A DNA stretch of 64,000 bases from Secundilactobacillus kimchicus JCM 15530. GTDB lineage: Bacteria; Bacillota; Bacilli; Lactobacillales; Lactobacillaceae. The position numbers and the translations under genes are program-made. The first letter of the stretch is position 1. Each line of letters starts with the position of its first letter. The notes beneath the pieces were generated by a model, which saw only the letters and a program-made list of their open reading frames with translations, made no database searches and had not been told where the DNA came from. This document shows positions 37,460-46,248 of this stretch, piece by piece. The stretch covers positions 124,001 to 188,000 of the forward strand of contig NZ_AZCX01000001.1 in the NCBI RefSeq assembly GCF_001433995.1, in the 5' to 3' direction.

Positions 37460-37999
37460 ATGACAAAAAAAGCTTGGCGGAATGAGATTGTTCAAGCCCT
37501 ACACACGCTTGATCCTAATATTAAACAATCAGCGGAAGCTGCATTGTATACCAAACTGTTCGAGACGGCTTACTGGCAATCCAGTCGAACGATCGGGATA
37601 ACACTATCAACGGAGCTTGAATTAGCCACGGGGCCAATTATTGAACAGGCGACTTTAGACCATAAGCAAGTTGTGATCCCTAAAACCCTTCCAAATTGGC
37701 AGATGGCTTTTTACCCGTTTACTGAAACAACTGAGTTGGCCCCAACTAAGTTTGGTATTCAAGAACCAATCACGGGTGATCCTGTTGATAAAAGCGATAT
37801 TGATTTGATTGTTGTCCCCGGGCTGGGTTTTACCCCCAACGGGTTTCGGTTGGGGTTTGGGGGCGGCTATTACGACCGATTCTTAGCCGATTATTCCGGA
37901 ACAACGGTGGTGCTTGCGCTACCGGTTCAGACGTTCGAACAGCCGGAGTGGCCGGTAAAAAACCACGATATCGTGATTGATCACGTCTTGACAGTTTAG
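37460..37999 (+). CDS. yqgN: 5-formyltetrahydrofolate cyclo-ligase
   Basis: 179 aa. Converts 5-formyl-THF to 5,10-methenyl-THF using ATP. The C-terminal motif GLGFTPNGFRLGFGGGYYDRFL is diagnostic. GGAGGGG precedes the ATG. Leads the operon with rhomboid, yqgQ and glucokinase, as in Bacillus. Confidence 0.95.
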   Translation: MTKKAWRNEIVQALHTLDPNIKQSAEAALYTKLFETAYWQSSRTIGITLSTELELATGPIIEQATLDHKQVVIPKTLPNWQMAFYPFTETTELAPTKFGIQEPITGDPVDKSDIDLIVVPGLGFTPNGFRLGFGGGYYDRFLADYSGTTVVLALPVQTFEQPEWPVKNHDIVIDHVLTV

Positions 38000-38013
38000 A
38001 GGGGAGCAGAAAA

Positions 38014-38688
38014 ATGCAACAGCGATTTCGTCAATTTGTCAGTGGTCCTTACGTGACCATTTCGTTGATTGCCCTGATGGTCATTGTTTATCTGTTAATG
38101 ACTGCTGCTGGGGGCGCTGGTAATCCCCAAGTCTTAATGGCTTTTGGAGCTAAAATCAACGTTTTAATTGATGCGGGTCAGTGGTGGCGGTTAGTGACGC
38201 CGATGTTTCTGCATTTAAGTTTTGAACACATTTTACTTAATATGGTCACACTGTACTTTTTAGGGTTACAAATTGAAGCTCTGTTTGGCCACTGGCGATT
38301 TTTGATTTTATTTGTCGTCTCAGGAATTGGCGGCAATCTTGCCAGTTTTGCCTTTGACCCCAACGCTTTATCGGCTGGGGCTAGTACAGCCATCTTTGGT
38401 CTTTTTGGCGCCTTCTTAATGCTAGGTGAAGCTTTTCGCCAAAACGTCTATATCCATCAAATGACCCGGACGTTTATTTTATTTATTGGGTTTAATTTGG
38501 TTTTTGGCTTCTTTACTCCTGGCGTGGACATTGCGGGCCACATTGGCGGTCTAATCGCCGGCTTTTTGATGGGATACGTTGTGGGGGCACCGCAAATTGG
38601 AAGAGTTGCTTTCATAAAAAGAATTTTTTCTGTAATCGGTACCATTCTTTTATTCATTGGGTTATACTATTATGGGTTATCGAGGTAA
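38014..38688 (+). CDS. gluP: Rhomboid family intramembrane serine protease
   Basis: 224 aa with six predicted TM segments. Family features are HLSFEHILLNMVTLYFLG (TM2 His/Asn), the catalytic Ser in GASTAIFGLFGAF and the catalytic His in DIAGHIGGLIAGFLMG. The serine motif reads GAST rather than the usual GxSG. It lacks the TPR extension of Bacillus GluP. Substrate unknown. Confidence 0.92.
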   Translation: MQQRFRQFVSGPYVTISLIALMVIVYLLMTAAGGAGNPQVLMAFGAKINVLIDAGQWWRLVTPMFLHLSFEHILLNMVTLYFLGLQIEALFGHWRFLILFVVSGIGGNLASFAFDPNALSAGASTAIFGLFGAFLMLGEAFRQNVYIHQMTRTFILFIGFNLVFGFFTPGVDIAGHIGGLIAGFLMGYVVGAPQIGRVAFIKRIFSVIGTILLFIGLYYYGLSR

Positions 38689-38724
38689 TGAATGGGTGCT
38701 TTGGCAAAACGGAGGCCGTTATAA

Positions 38725-38943
38725 GTGAAGACGCTATATGATGTACAACAATTACTCAAACAATTTGGGATTTACGTTTACGTTGGCAAACGCCTTTGGG
38801 ACATTGAAGTGATGGCGTTAGAGCTGGACCACCTTCATGAGGGCCACGTGATTGACGACCAGACGTACGCACGCGCAAAATTAGTGTTACGTCGGGAGCA
38901 CCGCCTTGAGGAATCGCAACAGACCAAGAAAGACTCTTTATAA
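38725..38943 (+). CDS. yqgQ: YqgQ family (DUF910) protein
   Basis: 72 aa from GTG 38725. Conserved small helical protein (YDVQQLLKQFGIYVYVGKRLWDIEVM) that sits between the rhomboid gene and glucokinase in many Firmicutes. Function unknown; Bacillus YqgQ is a three-helix bundle that may bind nucleic acid. Confidence 0.9.
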   Translation: MKTLYDVQQLLKQFGIYVYVGKRLWDIEVMALELDHLHEGHVIDDQTYARAKLVLRREHRLEESQQTKKDSL

Positions 38944-38963
38944 ACTATTGGAGGAAGCTGAAA

Positions 38964-39935
38964 ATGGCAAGTAAACTAATTGGTATTGATCTTGGAGGAA
39001 CCACGACGAAATTAGCCTTTCTGAATCAGGATGGCGATATTTTACAAAAGTGGAGTATTCCAACCAACATTGAGGAAAACGGGCAACACATCGTGCCTGA
39101 CATGATTCAATCGTTGAAAAAAACCATGCAGGATTCAGGCTACACCAAAGATGATTTTGTTGGAATCGGGATGGGGACTCCAGGAGCCGTCAACATCGAA
39201 GATGGGACGGTTATTGGTGCCTATAATTTGAACTGGAAAACCACCCAACGGGTTCGTGAACAATTCCAAACAGAACTGGGATTGCCGTTTGTTCTTGAAA
39301 ACGATGCTAACGTTGCAGCTCTCGGTGAATATTGGAAGGGTGCTGGCGCGAAGGACGACGACGTTATCTTTGTGACACTTGGAACAGGTGTTGGTGGCGG
39401 CGTGATCGCCGGGGGCCGGTTGCTTCATGGCGTCAATGGGGGTGCTGGGGAACTTGGCCACGTGACCGTTCAACCAGGAGGTTACCAATGTACCTGTGGT
39501 AAGAAGGGTTGCTTGGAACAGTATTCAAGCGCAACAGGAATCGTCCACGTTGCCCGCGACATGGCGGCCGAATTCACTGGAAAGTCACGTTTAAAAGAAC
39601 TTTTTGATAACAAAGAGGATGTGACGTCAAAAATGGTCACTTACTTGGCTGAAAATGGCGATATTTTGGCCAACCAGGTGGTTGACAGAGTCGCCTTTTA
39701 CCTCGGTTTAGCTTTAGCCAACTGCGGCAATATTTTGAACCCAGGAAACATCGTGATCGGCGGTGGTGTGTCAGCAGCTGGGAACACGTTATTGCAACCC
39801 ACCACGCGTTATTTCCAAGAAAACACGTTCCCCTCTGTTCGAGATTCAACTAAATTACGGTTGGCTCAACTAGGAAACGATGCTGGGGCAATTGGTGCTG
39901 CTTCATTAGCATTGCGCTTTGCTAATTCTCACTAG
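38964..39935 (+). CDS. glk: ROK family glucokinase
   Basis: 323 aa. Phosphorylates glucose with ATP. Phosphate-binding motif GIDLGGTTTKLAF, sugar-binding ENDANVAALGEYW, and the ROK zinc motif CTCGKKGCLEQYSSA. GGAGGA lies before the ATG. The location after yqgQ is typical. Confidence 0.96.
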   Translation: MASKLIGIDLGGTTTKLAFLNQDGDILQKWSIPTNIEENGQHIVPDMIQSLKKTMQDSGYTKDDFVGIGMGTPGAVNIEDGTVIGAYNLNWKTTQRVREQFQTELGLPFVLENDANVAALGEYWKGAGAKDDDVIFVTLGTGVGGGVIAGGRLLHGVNGGAGELGHVTVQPGGYQCTCGKKGCLEQYSSATGIVHVARDMAAEFTGKSRLKELFDNKEDVTSKMVTYLAENGDILANQVVDRVAFYLGLALANCGNILNPGNIVIGGGVSAAGNTLLQPTTRYFQENTFPSVRDSTKLRLAQLGNDAGAIGAASLALRFANSH

Positions 39936-39995
39936 TCAAATCCTAAGGAAACTAGTACACTTAAATGAGAATAGCTTTTGGAAGGAACGATTTTG

Positions 39996-40400
39996 ATGGT
40001 TGCGGTATCAACAATGACGGTTTACACGATTCTATTGATTCTTTTGGTTGTCATCTATGCGGGATGGCGCCTAGTGACGCTGGTTCGTCGGAATCAAGCG
40101 GCAACGTTAATCGACGAACAAACTTTTACCGAAGGGATGCGGAAAGCGCAAGTCGTTGATGTTCGTGAAAAAAAGGACTTTAACGCCGGGCATATTTTAG
40201 GGGCCCGTAACATTCCGTACTCAACGCTGAGAGCGTACTATAAGGGATTAAGAAAAGATGTCCCAATTTACCTGTATGATCAAGGCAAGGAAATGAGCAC
40301 CCGCGCGGCCATTTTCCTTCACAAGCAGGGTTACAACAATATTTCGATTTTAAAAACGGGATATAACCGTTGGGACGGAAAAACAAAAAAGGCAAATTAG
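39996..40400 (+). CDS. Membrane-anchored rhodanese-like protein
   Basis: 134 aa from ATG 39996, nine bases after GGAAGGA; TTG 39978 would extend it into the ribosome binding site. One N-terminal TM (YTILLILLVVIYAGWRL), then a rhodanese domain (QVVDVREKKDFNAGHILGARNIPYS). The active-site loop reads YDQGKEMSTRA: the catalytic Cys is replaced by Asp, so sulfur transfer is unlikely and a binding role is more probable. Last gene of the rpmG/yqgN-glk operon. Confidence 0.88.
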   Translation: MVAVSTMTVYTILLILLVVIYAGWRLVTLVRRNQAATLIDEQTFTEGMRKAQVVDVREKKDFNAGHILGARNIPYSTLRAYYKGLRKDVPIYLYDQGKEMSTRAAIFLHKQGYNNISILKTGYNRWDGKTKKAN

Positions 40401-40447
40401 GTCGAACTCGGTTAAGCACAACGCCGACAGTAGCGGCCTTTGGTAAG

Positions 40448-40487
40448 TAGGAGGTAAGTTTGGAATCTGACAAACTGGCCTCCTATT
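40448..40487 (+). terminator. Terminator of the glk-rhodanese operon
   Basis: TAGGAGGTAAGTTTG pairs with CAAACTGGCCTCCTA (two mismatches). Only a weak T-run follows. Confidence 0.55.
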
Positions 40488-40510
40488 TCATTACAACCAT
40501 CTCATTGACG

Positions 40511-40546
40511 GCAATAAAAAAGGAAAGCAGCGAACTGCTTTCCCTA
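40511..40546 (-). terminator. Terminator of the DUF3042 gene
   Basis: On the minus strand GGAAAGCAG pairs with CTGCTTTCC and is followed by TTTTTTATTG. Confidence 0.85.
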
Positions 40547-40569
40547 ATCAGAATCAATCGATCTTCCTG

Positions 40570-40746
40570 CTAGCCCTGATGAGCTGACCGACTCTTGCGT
40601 GCTGCCCGCTTTCGGTTTTCTTCGAAGCGTGCTTCTTCGTCTTCAATTGGTTCAACGACCTTCTTCTTGAAGGATAAAATGGCTCCTGCAACGACACCAG
40701 CAGTTGCAACGGTTCCGAAGATGAAGCCTTTAATAAAGTGTTTCAT
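40570..40746 (-). CDS. DUF3042 family small protein
   Basis: 58 aa, absent from simple long-ORF lists because of its size. It reads MKHFIKGFIFGTVATAGVVA, then a short Lys-rich segment, an acidic stretch (EPIEDEEARFEENRKR) and a basic end. One N-terminal TM. AAAGGAGGG lies upstream of the ATG and a terminator follows. DUF3042 proteins are widespread in Lactobacillales with unknown role. Confidence 0.9.
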   Translation of the reverse strand: MKHFIKGFIFGTVATAGVVAGAILSFKKKVVEPIEDEEARFEENRKRAARKSRSAHQG

Positions 40747-40842
40747 TGAACGTCCCTCCTTTAACGGCTAGAAGTGTTGTTAATTGTGATTACCACCATT
40801 ATGCAAGTTTTTCCCAAAAATATCCAGTCTTAGGAGAGTCTC

Positions 40843-41769
40843 ATGGAAAAAGTATTAGCAATTCTTGGGCCAACCGCAGTTGGCAAAACAAAATTATCCA
40901 TTGAACTAGCCAAACGATTTAACGGCGAGATCATTTCTGGTGATTCAATGCAAGTGTACCGTGGCCTCGACATTGGAACGGCCAAAATTACGCCGTCTGA
41001 AATGGCAGGTGTGACCCATCACTTAATCGACATTAAAGACGTGACTGCACGTTATTCAGTTGCTGAATTTGTCACCAGGGCGCAACAGCTGATTACTGAA
41101 ATCACGGCTCGTGGACATTTACCCATGGTTGTTGGCGGAACCGGTTTTTATGTTAAAGCCCTGCTATATGAAATGAACCTCGGTGGCGACCACTATGACG
41201 AGCGTGAAACGGTCCGCAATAAGTGGCGGGACTTTTTGGCGGCCAATGGTCAACACGCCCTATGGCTTACTCTAGCCTCTGTTGATTCAGTTGCTGCTGA
41301 TCGCATTCCCGAAACGAATACGCGTCGGGTGATCAGAGCCCTGGAAGTCTATGAGACGACAGGAGTTCGGTTTTCCGCGCAGCAATCAGAATTGACACCC
41401 CGCTACGATGCGATGGTGATTGGGTTGAATACGGCGCGAGACCAACTGTATGACCGGATTAACCAGCGCGTCGATGAGATGATGACTGCTGGATTGATTG
41501 ATGAGGCGAAGTGGTTATTAGCGGCTCAGGGGTTTGATCATCAGGCTGGAAAAGGGATTGGCTACCGTGAATTTGAAGCGTACTTTAGCGGTGAACAGTC
41601 GCTAGACGACGTTGCAGCTACCATTAAGCTAGATACCCGGCACTATGCTAAACGGCAGTTAACTTGGCTGCGTCATCAATTGCCGGTGACTTGGTATGAT
41701 TTAGTCCAGCATCCGGCCGAACTCACAAAAATCATGGTGGCCGTTCAGGATTGGCTGGCGATAGATTAA
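40843..41769 (+). CDS. miaA: tRNA dimethylallyltransferase
   Basis: 308 aa. Adds dimethylallyl to A37 of tRNAs reading UNN codons. P-loop GPTAVGKTKLSIELA, then SGDSMQVYRGLDIGTAK and VGGTGFYVKALLY. Start ATG after TTAGGAGAG. Just upstream of glnRA, a typical Firmicutes arrangement. Confidence 0.97.
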   Translation: MEKVLAILGPTAVGKTKLSIELAKRFNGEIISGDSMQVYRGLDIGTAKITPSEMAGVTHHLIDIKDVTARYSVAEFVTRAQQLITEITARGHLPMVVGGTGFYVKALLYEMNLGGDHYDERETVRNKWRDFLAANGQHALWLTLASVDSVAADRIPETNTRRVIRALEVYETTGVRFSAQQSELTPRYDAMVIGLNTARDQLYDRINQRVDEMMTAGLIDEAKWLLAAQGFDHQAGKGIGYREFEAYFSGEQSLDDVAATIKLDTRHYAKRQLTWLRHQLPVTWYDLVQHPAELTKIMVAVQDWLAID

Positions 41770-41773
41770 ATCA

Positions 41774-41825
41774 TGTAAGAAAATCTAACATGAGATCTTG
41801 ACACGCTTTTTGCAAGTGGTATTAT
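41774..41825 (+). promoter_or_regulatory. glnRA promoter with GlnR box
   Basis: A perfect GlnR box TGTAA-GAAAATC-TAACA (consensus TGTNA-N7-TNACA) is at 41774-41790. The -35 TTGACA (41798-41803) and -10 TATTAT (41820-41825) follow with a 16-base spacer. The placement just upstream of -35 fits autorepression by GlnR under nitrogen excess. Confidence 0.9.
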
Positions 41826-41852
41826 TAGAGCATGCAAAGGGAGGTGAGTGTA

Positions 41853-42245
41853 GTGACTGAGAAAGAGCTCCAGCGGTCCAAGTCAGTTTTACCAATTGGT
41901 ACGGTTATGAAGTTGACCGATTTAACGGCCCGTCAGATCCGGTACTATGAAGAACAAGGCCTCGTTATTCCAAAGCGGAATGAGGGGAATCGGCGAATGT
42001 ATTCATTGAATGACATTGATCGCCTTTTAGAGATCAAGGATTATTTAACGGATGGCATTAATATGGCAGGCATCAAGGCCATTTATGAACAGCACGAACG
42101 AGAAGCTGAAGCCAGAAAACGCGAAATGAACGCTCGCCTGACTGATAGTGATGTTCGCCGTATTTTACATGATGAGTTTATGAATGTTAGCGGGCTAAAC
42201 CGCAAGCCTGAACAGGGACTACACTCACAACACCCATTTGTATAA
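41853..42245 (+). CDS. glnR: Nitrogen regulator GlnR (MerR family)
   Basis: 130 aa from GTG 41853, after GGGAGGTG. MerR-type winged helix (IGTVMKLTDLTARQIRYYEEQGLV) and a dimerisation helix. The C-terminal tail, which in Bacillus receives the signal from feedback-inhibited glutamine synthetase, is present (SGLNRKPEQGLHSQHPFV). Cotranscribed with glnA. Confidence 0.96.
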   Translation: MTEKELQRSKSVLPIGTVMKLTDLTARQIRYYEEQGLVIPKRNEGNRRMYSLNDIDRLLEIKDYLTDGINMAGIKAIYEQHEREAEARKREMNARLTDSDVRRILHDEFMNVSGLNRKPEQGLHSQHPFV

Positions 42246-42277
42246 CCGGTCAGACTATCAATTAAGGAGCGATCTCT

Positions 42278-43618
42278 ATGCCAAAACACGACTACACCAA
42301 AGATGATATCCGTCAGATTGTTAAGGATGAAAACGTCCGCTTTATTCGGCTGATGTTTACTGATTTATTTGGAATCATCAAAAACGTCGAAATTCCTATT
42401 TCTCAGTTGGACAAGTTACTTGATAACAAGATGATGTTTGACGGATCTTCAATTGAAGGTTTTGTTCGCATCGAAGAAAGTGACATGTATCTGTATCCAG
42501 ACCTATCGACTTGGATGATTTTTCCTTGGGGTAGCGAACGTGGCAAGATTGCCCGGGTCATTTGTGAGGTTTACAAGACCGATGGAACGCCATTTGAAGG
42601 CGATCCAAGAAATAATTTAATTCGGGTTTTAAAGGATATGCGGGCTGCTGGGTTCACGGACTTCAACATTGGACCGGAACCAGAGTTCTTCCTCTTCAAG
42701 ATGGATGAGGACGGTAAGCCAACGATGACTTTGAACGACACTGGGTCGTACTTTGATATGGCTCCAATGGACTTGGGTGAAAACTGTCGGCGTGAGATTG
42801 TGTTGACACTTGAAGAGATGGGCTTTAGTGTTGAAGCTGCTCACCATGAGGTGGCCCCAGGCCAACATGAAATCGACTTTAAATACGCGGATGCCTTAAC
42901 TGCCGCGGATAATATTCAGACCTTTAAACTCGTTGTGAAGACCATCGCACGAAAGTTTGGTCTTTACGCAACGTTTATGCCAAAACCATTAGCGGGTATT
43001 AATGGCTCAGGGATGCACATTAACATGTCTCTGTTCCATGACCAAGGCAATGCGTTCTTCGATCAAGATGGCGAAATGCAGTTATCGTCTGACGCTTACT
43101 ACTTCTTAGGTGGTTTGCTGAAGCATGCACGGTCGTTTACGGCTGTTTGCAACCCAACGGTTAATTCGTACAAACGGTTAGTTCCAGGTTATGAGGCGCC
43201 AGTCTATGTCGCTTGGTCAGGGTCTAATCGCTCGCCGCTGGTGCGGGTGCCAAATTCCCGCGGGCTGTCCACTCGGTTGGAACTTCGAAGCGTTGATCCT
43301 GCGGCTAACCCATATCTTGCGATTGCAACCATTTTGGAAGCCGGCTTAGATGGGTTAAAGAATCAGATTGAACCAGAAGATAGTGTTGATCGTAACATTT
43401 ACCGGATGGATGCCGAAGAGCGGTCAGAAAGCCACATTTCTAACTTGCCTGATACGTTACACAATGCGTTGAAGGATCTTTCGACGGACCCTGTGATGCA
43501 AAAAGCCATGGGGCCATCCCTTTACCGCAGTTTCATTGAGGCAAAGAATATGGAATACGATGCTTATCGGACCCAAGTTTCCAAGTGGGAACGCGATCAG
43601 TACCTTGAGCTTTATTAA
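42278..43618 (+). CDS. glnA: Glutamine synthetase type I
   Basis: 446 aa, the short GSI-alpha form without the adenylylation site. Makes glutamine from glutamate and ammonia. Motifs [41 protein letters not shown] and the flexible loop SVDRNIYRM with the catalytic Glu region. Regulated with glnR. Confidence 0.98.
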   Translation: MPKHDYTKDDIRQIVKDENVRFIRLMFTDLFGIIKNVEIPISQLDKLLDNKMMFDGSSIEGFVRIEESDMYLYPDLSTWMIFPWGSERGKIARVICEVYKTDGTPFEGDPRNNLIRVLKDMRAAGFTDFNIGPEPEFFLFKMDEDGKPTMTLNDTGSYFDMAPMDLGENCRREIVLTLEEMGFSVEAAHHEVAPGQHEIDFKYADALTAADNIQTFKLVVKTIARKFGLYATFMPKPLAGINGSGMHINMSLFHDQGNAFFDQDGEMQLSSDAYYFLGGLLKHARSFTAVCNPTVNSYKRLVPGYEAPVYVAWSGSNRSPLVRVPNSRGLSTRLELRSVDPAANPYLAIATILEAGLDGLKNQIEPEDSVDRNIYRMDAEERSESHISNLPDTLHNALKDLSTDPVMQKAMGPSLYRSFIEAKNMEYDAYRTQVSKWERDQYLELY

Positions 43619-43630
43619 TTAAGTGTTACT

Positions 43631-43656
43631 AAAAGAGCCAGTAATGGCTCTTTTTG
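43631..43656 (+). terminator. Terminator after glnA
   Basis: AAAAGAGCCA-GTAA-TGGCTCTTTTT hairpin with T-run. Confidence 0.85.
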
Positions 43657-43798
43657 ATTGGAAATCGGTTTTTGATGAGCTGGCATACTGTCTAGAAGTT
43701 TTAGAAACCAGAAATTTTTCGCAAAGCGCTTTATTAATTGAGCGGTTTCGTTTACCATTAAATTAATCGACTATGAGAAAAGCCAAACGAGGGATATT

Positions 43799-44686
43799 AT
43801 GGAAAACACTAATGAACCACAACAAACGGTTGAACCGTTGTTGCCAAACCAACTAGATATGACAATTGCTCAAAAAATTGCCTATTTGCAAAAGTTACAA
43901 CAAGCATTACATGATGGCGATGACCGTCAGATTTACGAATTAATGGATCCAATTCGTTATGCCCGTGACGTTAAGAAGTCGCGAACAACTGATCAAAGTG
44001 CTGACTTATCAATGCTTATTTCGGATGTTCATGCGGATTTGAGTCATTATTTGAGCGGTAAGCTGATTGATTATTTAGGTCAAACTTATCCCTTTTTCTA
44101 CTATGACGAAATCAATAACGGCACGTTTAAAATTTATTTTGGAAATTGGTGGGATCGCCGGTTATTTGGTGAACTTGATGTATTGAATGTGGCCTTCAAA
44201 TTCGACGAAGAGGAGTATGACAAATTACGTCAAACGTTTGAATTGGCTCCCGCGCACAAACGGTTTAACTCTGACAACATTGATGCCGTGACAGCTGAAA
44301 ACGCCAAATTACAACGGCTGATTGATGACCAAAGTGAACGTGACAATCAAAAGGACACGTTACGTCAACAATTAAAGGAGCTTGGGTCAAAGAGCACGCT
44401 CCCTTGGGATTCAGGGAAGGTCAAAGAAGAGCGGCAAACCATTGTTGACAAGCTATCTGAGCTCGCGGACCAAGATGAGGCCGCAATGAATGCTAATAAG
44501 ACAATCAAGGAAAATGACGAAAAAATCTTGAGTCTTTCTAAGGAAGACACCATTTTAAACTACGAGAAACAAAGTATTCAAAAGACATTCGAGGATTTCA
44601 CGCATTTTGAGAGCCATAACGACACTTTGTATACTGATTACCTCACAAGTTTAATCGGTAAAGGGCGGGTGAACGCAAATGATTAA
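43799..44686 (+). CDS. Hypothetical coiled-coil protein, first gene of an unknown three-gene operon
   Basis: 295 aa, soluble and acidic. I do not recognise a family. The N-terminal third is helical (DMTIAQKIAYLQKLQQALHD), the middle has a compact segment rich in aromatic residues (YPFFYYDEINNGTFKIYFGN), and about residues 165-270 are a Glu/Lys/Gln-rich coiled coil. No signal peptide or TM segment. ATG after GAGGGA. The stop overlaps the next gene by eight bases, so translation is coupled. Similar coiled coils are often mis-called SbcC; the ATPase motifs of SbcC are absent. Confidence 0.75.
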   Translation: MENTNEPQQTVEPLLPNQLDMTIAQKIAYLQKLQQALHDGDDRQIYELMDPIRYARDVKKSRTTDQSADLSMLISDVHADLSHYLSGKLIDYLGQTYPFFYYDEINNGTFKIYFGNWWDRRLFGELDVLNVAFKFDEEEYDKLRQTFELAPAHKRFNSDNIDAVTAENAKLQRLIDDQSERDNQKDTLRQQLKELGSKSTLPWDSGKVKEERQTIVDKLSELADQDEAAMNANKTIKENDEKILSLSKEDTILNYEKQSIQKTFEDFTHFESHNDTLYTDYLTSLIGKGRVNAND

Positions 44687-45617
44687 TGAAAATGATCCTG
44701 CAACCTTAAGCGCTAGCGGACGGCTATTAGCCTACAATGATGCTGTTAAGACCGGGCTTGCGACAGGTGAACGGTTTACTAAATTGATGGATCAACTCAT
44801 TAATACGACAGTTCCGCAAGAATTAGCTCAAGCGGCTTCTGAACTTTCAACGTTTGTGTTAGATAGCGAGTTTGTCACTTTTCCACACCAGTACGGGGCA
44901 GCTGACTATTATTTACTGTTTATGAGCCGGATGTTAGAGCTCCACAATCAGGGTGATGAAGTGGCTTTGGTGTCTCATGAGGGAAGTCACCATCTGACTC
45001 AGCAGATTGTCGCAATTGCTGACTCCGGCAGCTTTGCCTTTGAATCCGCAAATGATGGCACGGGTGGCGTGTATTACACTGAGCAATTAACAGGCGAGCG
45101 GGTCTTTTATTTAAATTTGCAACGGCAGATGATGCGAATTAACAGTGTCGCAATCACCAACTTGTTCGTTGTCGCTTACGCAGCATCTGTTGACGAAGCC
45201 CAACGGTTAGCGGCAACCCAGTTGCTCATCGACTTCGGTCAGGCGCTCAAAACCGATTTTGGGTACAGTGTTGACTTCAACCTACTGGATACGACCAATA
45301 GCGAGTTTTATGCCTTCCAAAATGCTCAATTATCGTCTGATATTTTGGACAAACTGTTCGTTGCTGCTGCTAGTGAAGACTACATGCTGATGCATGAAGG
45401 TCACGGGCAAGCTGCCATTTTGCAGTTGCCAGGTGACGTGGTCTTGAAGTTAACGAATAAGCCATCTAGCGCACCGGAAGGGTGGGGACTGTACGTTCAA
45501 GATTCCGAGCAAAATGTGTCTTGGTTGAAGGTTCTTTTATCCTATGATTTCTTGCGTCAGTGGTATCTAGATAATATTAATGATCTACAAATTCGCTCTG
45601 ATAATTTAGTTTTTTAA
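44679..45617 (+). CDS. Hypothetical protein, second gene of the unknown operon
   Basis: 312 aa, soluble, mixed alpha/beta by appearance. No recognisable motif, signal peptide or TM. A sequence SHEGSHHLTQQ near residue 105 and a mid-segment with HEGHGQAA near 235 are His-rich but do not form a known metal site. Starts inside the end of the previous gene. Confidence 0.72.
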   Translation: MINENDPATLSASGRLLAYNDAVKTGLATGERFTKLMDQLINTTVPQELAQAASELSTFVLDSEFVTFPHQYGAADYYLLFMSRMLELHNQGDEVALVSHEGSHHLTQQIVAIADSGSFAFESANDGTGGVYYTEQLTGERVFYLNLQRQMMRINSVAITNLFVVAYAASVDEAQRLAATQLLIDFGQALKTDFGYSVDFNLLDTTNSEFYAFQNAQLSSDILDKLFVAAASEDYMLMHEGHGQAAILQLPGDVVLKLTNKPSSAPEGWGLYVQDSEQNVSWLKVLLSYDFLRQWYLDNINDLQIRSDNLVF

Positions 45618-45633
45618 GTAGGAGACAGTGAAG

Positions 45634-46128
45634 ATGGAATTGAATTTACCCGCCATGCTTCAGACCGCGATTCAAGTTGAAAACAAGCGGTGGTATGATC
45701 ATGCTTACGCTATGCAGCCTGAAGAACGGTTGAGACGCGCCTATGTGGTGGCTCAAACAGCGATGAGTCAGCTGATCGACTTAACGGGTCAAACGGCGCT
45801 AGCTCCTCAGAATGCAGCGGATTCTGACAGTATTTTAACAGCGTACGTCGCTGTTGTGGATGCTTTTTTCCAGATTGCAGCTCGACAGAGTTGGTCACAA
45901 CTCATTGTGATGACGCCGGATGAGCAAGTAGCCATTACGCAAAAGCGACCTGCAAAGAGTCTAAACCAGCAGGCCCTGGCCGTTCAGCAGTTCTTATTAC
46001 ACAGTTACTTTGATCGCCAACAGGCCGCGTTTAAACACGCCTGGCACTTAGTTTTGAAGTGGGGTCTTGTTGATTTAGCAGTAGATGCAAGATTGCTGGA
46101 GACAGCCTTTTTAAAGACAGACCGGTAG
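45634..46128 (+). CDS. Hypothetical all-helical protein, third gene of the unknown operon
   Basis: 164 aa from ATG 45634, eight bases after TAGGAGA. Mostly helical, rich in Ala, Gln and Leu, with no TM or signal. A superficial resemblance to all-alpha NTP pyrophosphatases is not backed by the Glu-rich motif of that family. Ends about 20 bases before a long hairpin terminator. Confidence 0.7.
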   Translation: MELNLPAMLQTAIQVENKRWYDHAYAMQPEERLRRAYVVAQTAMSQLIDLTGQTALAPQNAADSDSILTAYVAVVDAFFQIAARQSWSQLIVMTPDEQVAITQKRPAKSLNQQALAVQQFLLHSYFDRQQAAFKHAWHLVLKWGLVDLAVDARLLETAFLKTDR

Positions 46129-46146
46129 TTAATTAGAATTTATAAA

Positions 46147-46228
46147 AAAGATAGCCGTTTGACAGTTGTCCTTAAAAGTTAAGTGCTTTTCACTTGAACT
46201 TTGGGGCAGCCCTCAAACGGTTATCTTT
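46147..46228. terminator. Long bipartite hairpin, bidirectional terminator
   Basis: The outer stem of 16 bp is formed by 46147-46162 and 46213-46228 with one wobble. Inside, TGTCC pairs with GGGCA and AAAGTTAAGTG pairs with CACTTGAACTTT, so almost the whole 82 bases fold into one extended hairpin. The minus-strand side ends in six T, serving tRNA-Arg; the plus side serves the hypothetical operon. Confidence 0.7.
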
Positions 46229-46248
46229 GTGCGTTTTTAGTCAATAAC

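Noticed and set aside
43799-46128. Defence system or toxin-antitoxin reading of the unknown three-gene operon
   Set aside because: No nuclease, toxin or NTPase motif is visible, and surrounding genes are housekeeping; nothing supports a defence role.
45634-46128. MazG/dimeric dUTPase-like assignment for the third unknown gene
   Set aside because: The all-helical look is suggestive but the metal-binding Glu/Asp motif is missing.
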